A stretch of DNA of 64,000 nucleotides, taken from Paramacrobiotus metropolitanus (lineage: Eukaryota; Tardigrada; Eutardigrada; Parachela; Macrobiotidae). A program made the position numbers and the translations under genes. Positions 43,977 through 54,503 of the stretch are shown one piece after another. The first letter of the stretch is position 1. The number at the start of each line of letters is the position of its first letter. The stretch spans positions 1,674,001 to 1,738,000 of the forward strand of contig NW_026570233.1 of NCBI RefSeq assembly GCF_019649055.1. Direction: 5' to 3'. A model generated the notes under the pieces. That model was not told where the DNA came from, did no database searches, and worked only from the letters and a program-made list of their open reading frames with translations.

Positions 43977-45740
43977 TTGTCCGCTACTTTCCTCAACGGA
44001 ATTTTGAGCGACACCACACGGCAACACCTCCAGTCCCAAACGTGCAACACGTTGGAGAAAGCACTGGAGATTTGTGAAGAATATGAGCTGCGCAAGTCCA
44101 ACAGGAAAGGTCAGACAGCGCCGGATGTGGCGCGCGTCGACAATGCCCGGAGTGGCGGTGGCGGCACCAGCAGAGGACGCGGTCGTGGACGCGGCGGCAT
44201 GCAGAACCGTAGCAGCCGTCCTGACCGAAAGCCAGCTCCCGCGAGAGATGCGTGCGATGGATGTGGCTCCATGCAGCACGAGAGGTCACAGTGCTGGGCG
44301 AAAGATCTTGCCTGCAAAAGCTGCGGTAAAAAAGGGCACATCGCGAAGGTGTGTCGGAGCGGAAAGCAACCTGCAGTTCAGCAACGAAGAGATGGGCGGC
44401 AGACATTCCTGGTGGAGGAGGAATTCGACGTCCTGTCGGTAGACACGACGGGTGGACGATCCATCCACGTACCACTCAAGCTGAACGGCGTGCCCGTGTC
44501 ACCCGTACTGGACACCGGATCCAGTGTGACCATCTTTACGGCCGACACGTGGCGATCAATCGGATCCCCGAAGCTGTCACCGTATACGAACACTTTACGG
44601 AGCTTCACGGGGCACACGCTGAAGGTCATTGGTACTGCGACCGTGGAAGTCACCCACGCACGCACTCGCAAGGCACTGCCGATTGTGGTTGTGGCGACAG
44701 GGGGAAACGTGCTGGGTAGGGACTGGATCCGCTCCTTGGACCTCAGCCGACTGAGTCTGCGGGACCTGCAGTCGACCATGGTGTCCACAGTTTCCGGCAC
44801 ACTGGAGGTGGAACAGCTGCTGAAGAAGCACAGTGCTGTTTTCCGTGACGAACTGGGCCATTGCAAACATTACAAGGCTCACCTGCACTTGAAGCCAGGC
44901 GCGACGCCTGTATTCCGGAAAGCTCGACCAGTCCCATTTGCCTTCCGCGAAGCACTGGAGCGCGACCTGGATCGCCTGGTGGAGAGGGGCATCCTTACAC
45001 CAGTGGAACGGGCCGACTGGGCAGCTCCAGTGGTGACGGCGCAGAAACGGGCTGGAGACATCCGCACCTGTGCCGACCTTAGCACGGGACTCAACGACGC
45101 TCTCGACGTCCAGCAGTACCCGCTGCCGACGCCCGATGAGCTGTTCGCGAAACTGAACGGAGGGAAGCAATTCAGTACGTTGGACCTGGCGGAAGCGTAC
45201 GCCCAGGTGGAGCTAGATGAAGAAAGCAAGAGCCTGGTGGTAATAAACACGCACAAGGGGTTGTTCCTGTACAACCGACTCCCCTTCGGTGTCGCCTGCG
45301 GTCCTTCCGTGTTCCAGCAGATCATGGAGAGCGTCCTCCAGGGATGCGAGGGAGTCGCCATTTACCTCGACGACATCATTGTCACCGGGGCGACGGAAGA
45401 GGAGCACCTCCGAAACCTGGAGAAAGTCCTCCAACGCCTGGAAGAGCACGGTTTCACGCTGAAGCGCAGCAAATGCTTCTTCCTTCAGGACTCCGTGGAG
45501 TACCTGGGGTTCGTGGTGGACCACCGTGGTCGCCACATTTCCCAGGACCGCGTCAAGGCACTCCGCGACATGGCCCGTCCGACCAACATCAGCGAACTCC
45601 GAGCGTTCCTGGGTCTGGTCAACCATTACGGGAAGTTCGTTCGCGACCTGTCCGGGAAGTGTGCGCCGTTCCACAACCTCCTCAAGGCCGGAGTCCCTGG
45701 TCCTGGTCCAAGGACTGCGAAACGCAGTTCCTGTCCTTAA
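43977..45740 (+). pseudogene. Gypsy gag C-terminus, protease and reverse transcriptase
   Basis: One open frame of 587 codons (start not reliable). It begins in gag (LEKALEICEEYELRK) with a Gly/Arg-rich segment and a CCHC-type knuckle (CKSCGKKGHIAKVC). The aspartic protease follows (VLDTGSSVTIFT), then reverse transcriptase with FSTLDLAEAYAQV, RLPFGVACGPSVFQ and the catalytic YLDDIIVTG box, and the connection region (ELRAFLGLVNHYGKFV). The frame is lost near 45700, just before RNase H. These are the diagnostic parts of Ty3/Gypsy polymerases. As it stands the product would lack RNase H and integrase. Confidence 0.9.
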
Positions 45741-46510
45741 AGGAGCAGATTGTCCGCGCGACGTTCCTGGTTCATTACGACCCGCGGATGCCGCTGGTCC
45801 TCGCCGCGGACGCGTCGCAATACGGCGTTGGCGCCGTGATCTGTCACCGTTTCCCGGACGGAACGGAACGGCCAATCGCACACGCCTCGAAGACGCTCAC
45901 AGCCGCCGAGAAGAACTATGGCCAGATAGAAAAAGAGGCCCTGGCACTGGTGTTTGGGTGCCGGAAGTTCCATCAATATATCGCTGGGCGCGAGTTCACT
46001 TTGTGCACTGACCACAAACCGCTGCTCAGTGTGTTTGGTCAACGGAAAGGAGTGCCGGTGGTGACTGCAAACCGCCTCCAACGGTGGGCGCTGATGCTGA
46101 TGGGATATTCGTTCAGCATCGAATACCGCCGCACCGAGGAGTTTGGCCAAGCTGACGGACTGAGCCGCCTACCACTGCATTCGACGCAGCTGGATGGCCT
46201 GCCCGGCCTGGGGATGGACAGTGTGGTCAACGCTGTCCACGTCGACAACGTGTCGCGTTTTCCGGTGTCGGTGGAAGCGATTGCCGAAGAAACGGCCAGA
46301 GATCCGGAACTGTCCACCGTGTATGGATACGTCATGAACGGCTGGCCGTCGACGGTTGATGCCCTAGCGCGTCCCTACAAGCGACTTGAGCATGAGCTCG
46401 TCACCATCAACGGCTGCGTATGCTGGGGATCCCGGACCGTCGTGCCATCGAAACACCGGCAGCAGATCCTGGAATACCTTCATGGCGCCCACATGGGGCG
46501 GGGAAGATGA
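45690..46510 (+). pseudogene. Gypsy RNase H and integrase zinc region
   Basis: In the second frame, RNase H is evident (VLAADASQYGVGAVICH, QIEKEALALVFGCRKFHQY, LCTDHKPLL). It is followed by the linker to the integrase (KHRQQILEYLHGAHMG), where the frame again shifts near 46500. Entry from the preceding frame needs a one-base change at about 45700. Confidence 0.88.
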
Positions 46511-47759
46511 AGGGTGAAGCGCGAGGATACTGCTGGTGGCCTAACATGGACAAGGACATCGAACGAATGTCCAGTGAATGCCAAATCTGCACTGAACGCG
46601 CGAAGGAAACGGCCAAAGTCCGCTGGCGCAGTGGGAAGTGCCGCATGCACCTTGGAAGCGGCTCCATATGGACTTCGCCGGTCCATTTCACGGCACAATG
46701 CTGCTGGTGATTGTGGACGCCATGTCGAAGTGGCCGGAGGTGGTCCAGATGAAACACGCCACGTCCGACGGCGTTCTGGAGGCCCTCCTGAACCTGTTCA
46801 GCCGTTACGGAGCCTGCACCGAAATCGTCACCGATAACGGTACGCAGTTCACATCGCAAGAGTTTGCCGATTTCTGCACGGTTCACGGCATCCGACATCT
46901 TCGGACACCACCTGGCCACCCACAGTCGAACGGCCAGGCGGAGCGCTACGTTCAAACTTTTAAGGACGGAATCAGCAAGCTGATGGCCGACCGGAAGCCA
47001 TTGCCTACAGCTCTGCGGGAATTCCTGTTCCGGTACCGCAACGCGCCACAGGCCACAACTGGCAAGTCGCCAGCGGAACTGTTTCTGAGCCGCAAACTGC
47101 GTGGTCAGCTGGACTTGCTGGTGCCGGTGCTGATGACAACGATAGAGCGTAACCGGAAGCGTTACCAGCAAAATTTCGACCAACGGACACAGGAGAAGCA
47201 TTTCCAAGTTGGCGATTACGTAATGGTACGTGATTACCGTCCGAATCGCGCAGTTGACTGGCAGCGTGGACAGCTGGTCAGACGTGAAGGTACCCGCATC
47301 TGGGTTGTCCTGGTCAACGGAATTGACCTGCGAAGGCACGAAAATCAGATGCGACCGAGGCATTGGCTGCACCCAGACGAGCGTGCACTACCGAATCCGC
47401 CAGCTGCACTTGTCGCACCTGCCGCACCGAAGACACCGGATGTACCGAAAGTACCAGTCGCATCGCCAGTGCAGACGGCTGCACTGCCTAACGATGCCTT
47501 TCCGGAAGCGGTCACAAAGCAGGATGCTGGTGGACAGATCGCTACTGGTAAAGCACCTGAACTTACATTACCGAATGTTGATAGCGCCAAACCAGTGAAG
47601 CCAGCGAATGTGAAGAATGCTAAGAAAACGCCACGCGTTCCTGAAGCGATAACTGATACCAGTTCTCAACTGAAGCCACCGGAACCAGAAGTGCGACGAA
47701 GCGGAAGAGACAGAAAAGAACCGGATCGACTAATCGCGGATCCGAAATTCGGGCGCTAG
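46498..47759 (+). pseudogene. Gypsy integrase and C-terminal tail
   Basis: The third segment carries the end of the integrase zinc finger (YCWWPNMDKDIE, CQIC). After another shift near 46630 comes the DDE core: HMDFAGPFHG (first Asp), VTDNGTQFTSQEF (second Asp) and NGQAERYVQTFK (Glu), all three present. The open frame then runs through a C-terminal binding region (VGDYVMVRDYR) and a Pro/Ala-rich tail ending RSGRDRKEPDRL, typical of Gypsy integrases. It ends 45 bases before the 3' LTR. Confidence 0.88.
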
Positions 47760-47792
47760 CTTTGTTTTGGCTTTAGTTGAGTGGGTCTCCCC

Positions 47793-47803
47793 ACTGGGGG
47801 AGG
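47793..47803 (+). promoter_or_regulatory. polypurine tract
   Basis: ACTGGGGGAGG directly adjoins the TGTC start of the 3' LTR, the expected priming site for plus-strand DNA synthesis. Confidence 0.75.
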
Positions 47804-47946
47804 TGTCAGATACATATGTGCAGTGTATACACATGACCTTTTGCATAGCAACATAGAAGTTGCCTGTCATTGTTGTGCTTTGCTGACATTCAGTCAGCGA
47901 CCTGCGAGTTCGATAATAAATATACATTTATTATCACGTCACGACA
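47804..47946 (+). repeat. 3' LTR
   Basis: 143 bp, same as the 5' LTR plus CATA. It is followed by the CAAGT target duplication. Confidence 0.93.
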
Positions 47947-49015
47947 CAAGTCCTATCTTGCGTTAAGCGAGCAAAATCATTCTTCGGTCTAGAGAACGTC
48001 GGCCGTAGATTTTGACCGCTCAGATGTGCTTAAGGTTTTCGATACTTTTAAAATCCATCCTCATCAAAATTTTTGAATAGGCAGTTTCACCTGGCTATGT
48101 AATGGGGCTGGACGGTTGTGCCCGAGTGTGTCTTAGCATTTGAACGGTTTTTCGGTTCAACGGCAAATTCGTCTGACGGGCAGGCTATCCGTTCATACAT
48201 TTAAACCGGCTGCAGACGTTCGCTTTTCACAGCACTGGATTATCCTCACTACTTTTGTGTAATACCGGTAGAAAAATTTTTGCCATCCAGTGGCATTTTC
48301 TCGGCATCCACTGAGTGCCAGCTGGATGACTTACTGTTCGATACCACCCCCTTTGTTCGGTATTTACGGCGGTTTTATTCTGTAGTATGCGGAGCCTGCA
48401 TAATGCTTACCTCCACTCCAACGACGCTGAATATTCACGGCCTGAACGGTAAAGCCTCGGTTTGCGCTTTCACCTTCATTGCCCCGGCGGGTAGCGGTGC
48501 ACAGGTTTGATCTGCAGAAAAATTCATAAACGGCGTCTACCACAAAACATTGACAAAAGCTTTATTTTTGTAGGTCGACTTTGATCTGCCCAATTTCAAC
48601 CTTTTGGTAAGTCTGACGAAACTACCGTAGAACAAATGAAAATGATCAGGACCGCGGTAGCTTGGTAGATTCTTAAAGACCTTAAGCGACTATCCATGGT
48701 TTCAGTAAGCCTAATGCGTTACAGACCTGCACTATGGGAACTTTCATCGTGTTTGGTGGTTCACAGTACTGCAGTGACCAGATGCCTCCGCCAACGATTA
48801 AACTAGATGCCAATGTTGCGGTAATATATTGTTTCGCGATTATGGTGGAATCTTTTCCTAAAGTTAGTTCAATAACGGTTGCTATAACTCATGGTAGCCT
48901 GTTTGTGAGTACTAGTTATTCTTTTTTCTCCTTGAAACTGCAGACGCTAATTTTTGTGGACAACAATCAGCAGACCACGAATTCCCTAATTTTGCAAGTC
49001 AAAGCGGCTTCGTGA

Positions 49016-50650
49016 GCAGCAACGGAGGTTAAGATAGTTCTTGGAGCCCGTTCTAAGCCTTCGCGCAATTTTTGGATAGTGATCTACAGTCTATGGAGTA
49101 CTGAACAATGGTGCCCTTCTGCATTTTCCCAGGAGTATTACCACCAATCTAATGGAATTCTACTATATGGATATTTTATGGTTCCAAATGGTCGCGGTCG
49201 CTTAGTGTGTCATATTAAACAGCAACAAAAAAGTAAACATTCACCGAGCATTTCTGTAGAGGTTTATTAACTGAAACACGGCCAAATTAAGAAATTGCCC
49301 TAAATTACTGAACTGTGGGACCATTTCCACTCGGTTTTGTTTTTCAAGTGTATAAGGAAATAAACGGATATGGTTCTGGGAAAAAATGCTTTAATTCGAA
49401 TGCGCCATGAATCCCGTAAATAATACGTAGTTCAATATCGTACCTGCTTGTTTGCGCAATAATAGCTTTTAATAACATCGTGCTGCTTATACAGTTTTTG
49501 TAAACCTAATGTTTAATGCTGAATACCCGCCAATTTATAAACGTACTTATCTAAACGCAACCAACAATTACTGTATCTTAGATACCGATACACCTATGAC
49601 GATAATGATTTTATAGCGATTATTTTCTGTTGTATCCATGTATACAGTTGTTTTCTTAGTACTGTACAAGATTAAAAATATTTATAATCATTTTATAACA
49701 GCGGTAATTCTTGTACGATGATATTTGTTCCTTACCTTGCACTGCGAATCAAAATCGGTATGTGCAAAACATTTAAAATATTGTACATACCGTGATAAGG
49801 CAATGACACGGCAGCTGGAACTGTAATTGTTGTGATTGTTAATAAGAAGTCGAATTTGTCATATTTCTCAATATAATAAGACTGGAAAGGATTGTTGACC
49901 TTGTTTATACCGGTATCCAATAAACTGCGCTACCATAAGTCAGCGTAGCGATACAATAACAGGTTTGACTGCGGTGAACAACCTGGATAAAACTGAATTA
50001 AATGTCGAATCACGAAAGATGCCCGACAGCCTGAGGAGGTAAACTCATTCAGTACTAAACTCACGGTCAGCCGCATGCAGTGCGTGCGAGATGCCTAATT
50101 ACGCCTGTATCCTTGCCTAAACGTGTACAGGTAGTACCAACAATACCGGTAGTACCAACATTATTGTACAAATTGTAAAAATTTAATGGCTACAAAATAT
50201 GGTAAGACGGTACGCAAAGTGCACACCTAGTACGAAAACGTACCTAACCTCTTGTATCTGCATTAAACTACGCACATTGCACAACTAAAGTCTATAACCG
50301 GTTAATCAGGCTTGCCCCTGTGAAGAACCGGCACAAATTGCAAAATGTTTGAAGTTTTCTGTACCGTGAATAGCCCATTCAGTCTGCACACAGATTATCT
50401 CGCCAGTTACGTATAGTAACACTTTTCCGAAGTATTCGCACACGGAGCGTGTGCTTGGGATATAGATTTAACTACAGTAAAAGCCAACAGAATAAAAGTT
50501 TTTCCATCTGCTGCGTTTTTTCTTTTGGTGTTTTGTTTTAATAAAATAACTGGCGTTATCCAGACGTCGTTTGAGTGCTTTAGGAAAAGCAATATTTGAT
50601 TCTTATCCAGCTCTCTGGATCATTAATGATTAACTGCGAATTGGTACAGA
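49016..50650. other. spacer with GPCR relic; second half of duplicated block
   Basis: Contains the relic at 49090-49440 and diverged sequence matching the 3' flank of GPCR 2. No other exon was found. Confidence 0.5.
49090..49440 (+). pseudogene. relic of a GPCR 2 duplicate
   Basis: The DNA matches the last part of exon 1 of the gene at 39521. CGGCCAAATT...CACTCGGTTTTGTTTTTCAAG corresponds to its CGGCCACATTCCTACCCGGC. AAATAAACGGATATGGTTCTGGG and CGCCATGAATCCCGTAA correspond to its end at the NP|GTAAG donor. Frames are lost. It lies about 1.2 kb before gene B, the same distance as GPCR 2 to gene A. Confidence 0.7.
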
Positions 50651-53512
50651 ATGCAGGCAGTAAACGATAAGCCGGCCTTCCTGTACTTTCGCCGGACCCT
50701 GTTCCTGTTGTTCTGCTTGATTGCACGCTCGTTTGCACAGCTCCCTAATGTGCCGCTGGGTACATTCGTTTATTTAAATGGAATTTTCGCACCACTATCC
50801 ACTCCTGCGCCGGCAGCTAATCCCAGCAATCAGATTAACGACCCAGCTCTGTCACGGAAGCTGGCCGATAATGGTAGTCCGGCGGATACGGCCTTCGAAA
50901 TGGCCTGTGCTGGACCCACCTCCGATGCTGCAATAAACTGCCCGTGCGCGGGAATTGGCCACCGTTGCGCCGATCCCGCTTCGGTGTGCAGTGCCACCCG
51001 GAAGTGTATTTGCGACGGCGCGTTGGGCTATTTGGATTCTACCGGCACAAAATGTGTCACCTATCCCACCACAACAACCTCCAGTAGGTCCTCGTAGTCG
51101 AGCATAATTTTCTACTTGAAAAATGTAGGGAATGGGCAATGCCAAATTAGTCTGATATAAATCCGGATAATCGGCAGCAGCTAATGTTGATTATATCATT
51201 ATGAAAGGCGCTCTTTGCATTTCCACATTTTGTCCGTGTTTGAATGATTACTAAAGCTACTGATATCCTTACTATCTGCGCTACTTACTAAAGAATGATT
51301 GCTCTAACATGGTCTATCTAAATCGCAGACGTTTGATTTTTCCTTGCAGCATCGGCACCGTGTCCTTCATGTCCAGCCCTGACTTGCCCAACTACTACGA
51401 GTACTACAAGTAAGCACGCACTGCCACGCAGTTCCTCCAAGATTTAACAGCTTCATGCTAAACAGCAATTCCGCTCGTTGCCTTTCTTTGCATTCTGCAA
51501 AAAATGTCAGTGTTATTTTAGGTACCACCACTTCGACTACTAGCACCTCAACGACCACCACTAAAGCCCCCACTACGACTTGCACTGCAGCCGGGGCTGT
51601 GGTGAATAGCAACACTGGATACCAACAAACCAGTAGGGCTCATACAATGAAGTTGTGCAAGTTTTGTTGTTCTTAACCCAGTAACGTTCATACTTCAATA
51701 GCGGTCCGCTGAAGTTGTCTCGTATAGTGCGTTCACGAAGCCAACAGCGCAGCCACCGTGTATAGGTGTTGCATAATGCTTACGCGCACATGAGCATACA
51801 AGACTTTACTATATTTATTTAAAGTCTGATCGAGAAATACGAATACAAATAATAATAATTATTCTAATCAGGGGTAGCGGCTTCGTCACAAAACGTTTTT
51901 GCTTCCAGGGCATCTATTTTTTGTAGTGTGATACGCTGAGTATTCGATATCATCTGATCATTGCATAAACTCCAACCGGCAGGGCCTTCGAAGAAATAAA
52001 CTGTCCGCTGTGCGATTTTGTCGTTAAAAAGTCCGAGCTGTTTGTGTCGGCTGCAAAATTTTTCACACTCAAATTTTTAACACGTTTTATTATTCCGAAA
52101 TTCGAAGAGTTAAGATTCACCAGGACGATTATGAATTCAGAAAGGTTTTACACTACGTTTTAGAGCCTAACGGTTCGACGGAGTGTTTGTGCAGCTAAAC
52201 TGTTTTACCGTTCAACGATAATATCCTCCAGTAGCTTTTCCACCGGTTTCGAACGTTCCCCATTTCAGAACGATTCGACGCACTGCTCTCGGTCGAATAC
52301 TGTGTGACATCAAGTGTTACCGAAACGGTAACGACACTTCATTGACTTCCTTGTTTATAGCATGCGGTGCTTGTGTGGAACTCACTTCTACTTCAAAGAC
52401 CGTAAATATTAATGGCGTGGATAACAAAGATTCGGTATGCGCGTATACCTTCATCGCCCCGGCAGGCAGTAGTGTACAGGTAAGGATTTCCAAGCTTTAG
52501 TAAAAACTGCTTTACCAGTTATCATGCCCTTGTTAGCGACTATAAGTATAAACAGTTACGATGAATATCAGCAAGATGCAAAACGTTCGCTTACGCTAAA
52601 ATTTTAGATTTACAAAAGACAAAGGTTAAAGTTCGCCAAATGTCGCTATCATCGCTTCATCGATTTTAGCTAGTTTATTTGCGTACTAACAGTGACACCG
52701 GAAAAACGGAAAAGCACTAATAATATGCCGAAGCGTGCGGTTTCTTATCGTAACGTTAAAACTTTGCTGTTGATTTGGTTTAATTCGATTTATTCTCGAG
52801 TAGTCAATCCCGTAAAGAGACACTGCCGCATAATCTTACCCATTGAAAGCATAAAATATACCACTCTAGGTTGGTAAAGTCACTGCATCTCGTTAAACAC
52901 ACTGTTATTTTCGTAGATCGATTTCGATTTGCCAAACTTCGATCTTCTCGTAAGTGATTACAATTACAACGACCTTGTGAAGGTGACCTCGTAGCCTGCA
53001 GTACATTTCCCCAAGATATTTTCGATGCCCTGCTGCGCATATTTCAAGTTCAGGCGTCTTCAGAAATTAATTCCATCTGCCTTGTTAACCTTGTTGGGAG
53101 CGCTCAGTATTTCTGTTACCATGCGCTCAGTATTTCTGCTTATGAAGCATATGAAAATGAAAGCAAAGCCTAGCGATTTATAGAAGACTCTTGACACGTG
53201 ATCGTCCCAAGTAATCAACTGTGTTGCAGACGTGCAAAATGGGCACATTCATCGTGATTGCTGGTTCACAGTACTGCAACGACAAGAAACCACCTGCTAC
53301 ATTAACGATACCAACTAGTATCGTGGTAAGATATCGATTTGCATCATTTCATTCACTAGAGTCAGTTTGATATACTGTAGATAATGTTTGTAATCCGAGG
53401 AAACCTTTTGGTGATAATTTTTCTCATCTCGAAACTTCAGACACTAATTTACTTCGACCAAGATCAGCAGTTTACCAATTCCCTGATTTTAAAAGCCAAA
53501 GTGGCTTCATGA
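50651..53512 (+). CDS. secreted Thr-rich/CUB-like gene B (intact paralogue)
   Basis: Seven exons, 50651-51083, 51350-51409, 51522-51632, 52361-52479, 52917-52949, 53230-53325 and 53441-53512, join in one frame of 307 residues. Introns 1-3 are phase 1, introns 4-6 phase 0. It has a signal peptide (RRTLFLLFCLIARSFAQ) and a linker (NQINDPALSRKLADNG). A Cys-rich EB/EGF-like module follows (CPCAGIGHRCADPASVCSA, KCICDG), then a CPSCPALTC loop, a Thr-rich mucin stretch (TTSTTSTSTTTTKAPTTT) and a C-terminal CUB-like domain (CGACVELTSTS, VCAYTFIAPAGS, IDFDLPNFDLL, GTFIVIAGSQYC, NSLILKAKVAS). Every part is mirrored in gene A. Likely a secreted glycoprotein; function unknown. Confidence 0.85.
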
Positions 53513-54503
53513 GTCGTAAGTGGAAGACAAGGTAAGGCTTAGACTTGAAGTATGCTCTGCAGTCTGCACCTACTGTAATACTGTAATTCGGTTACGATTT
53601 ATGGGAATATGGGTTATGACCGCCTAAATAAAACTGCATTTCGAAATTTCTCGTGATCACTCCTGGAAGAGTCGAAAAAATCTGCGATGTGGAGAATGTG
53701 GTATTCAACGTCTCCAAATAGCCATTTTATACCGTTATGTCAAAAAATTTAGTCTATAATACTTCTGTTTCCTCGTTTAGAGCTAGAGACAGGGACAATG
53801 TACCCATCGAGAAGCAAGCACGTGGGTACGAGCCCTTCTTTTATCAATCGGAGCATCCTATTATAAATTAAAACAGTTTGATGTTTGTTTTTTTTACGAT
53901 TTTTGTGTGCGTGGACACTGAATAACGCGAAGAAATTTTATCGAGCCTTCTGTAGAGCATTGACACAGAAAACACAATCAAATAAGAAAGGTTACACAGA
54001 TTAACATTGTTACATAGATTAACAAACTTTGGAAGGTTTCGTGATTCAGTGTGGGATCTGGAGGAAAGATTAGCATATGCCTTCATATAACTGCAATAAT
54101 GACTTATACATAATTTACGTGGCCACATAATGTCCCATGGCAGTTCCGTATGCGGTCCTGAACTGTCAAAACTGACTTTATGCCGGCCAGGAAAGGTTAT
54201 TTGGCTGCAAAGACGAAACTTCATCGTTAACCACAGCTAGCTGCAGAGTCAAGCAATACGTATCTTACTGCAATGACGCGCATTTGCGGGGTTCATATTT
54301 TCCGTTGCGACATAGGAGTACGGACAGTTGATACGATCGTCGTTACCATTCGCGTCGCAGAGGAAGTTTTGTTGTATAGCACCGTTCAAGGATGGACAGT
54401 ACGCGCTTCCGTAGCGGTTATTTGCTGTACGGCAAGCAGAAAACGTAACGCATCAGTGACAGCATCGTTATATGTGTGGCAGCACGAAGTTTATGAGGGA
54501 GAA
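53513..54503. other. intergenic, nothing recognised
   Basis: AT-rich with short frames; a minus frame at 53868-54224 has no family features. Confidence 0.4.

Larger units (their letters stand above)
43072..47946 (+). mobile_element. Gypsy-type LTR retrotransposon, 4875 bp
   Basis: Two short LTRs (139 and 143 bp) start TGTCAGATA and end CACGACA. The flanks show a perfect 5-bp target duplication CAAGT (43067-43071 and 47947-47951). A possible primer-binding site TGGCGTGAAGG follows the 5' LTR (43214), and a purine tract (ACTGGGGGAGG) precedes the 3' LTR. Inside, in order, are gag with zinc knuckle, protease, reverse transcriptase, RNase H and integrase, the Gypsy (Ty3) order. The frame is broken in several places. 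It sits in intron 3 of gene A, in the same orientation. GC content is well above that of the host flanks. Confidence 0.95.
41809..49015 (+). pseudogene. secreted Thr-rich/CUB-like gene A, frameshifted and carrying a Gypsy element
   Basis: Exons: 41809-42219, 42292-42363, 42703-42825, 48386-48504, 48574-48606, 48725-48820, 48944-49015. The last four have exactly the lengths of gene B (119, 33, 96, 72). The product would be a signal peptide (LRLILSLLSCVVVQSLAQ), a short linker, a Cys-rich EB-like module (CADSASVCSANRKCICD), a Thr-rich mucin linker and a CUB-like domain (GACIMLTST, SVCAFTFIAPAGS, VDFDLPNFNLL, GTFIVFGGSQYC). Relative to gene B, exon 1 lacks ten bases after LSRKLA. This shifts the frame and ends translation at 42069. 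Intron 3 has grown to 5.56 kb by insertion of the retrotransposon at 43072-47946. Later exons are still open, so decay is recent. Confidence 0.8.
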
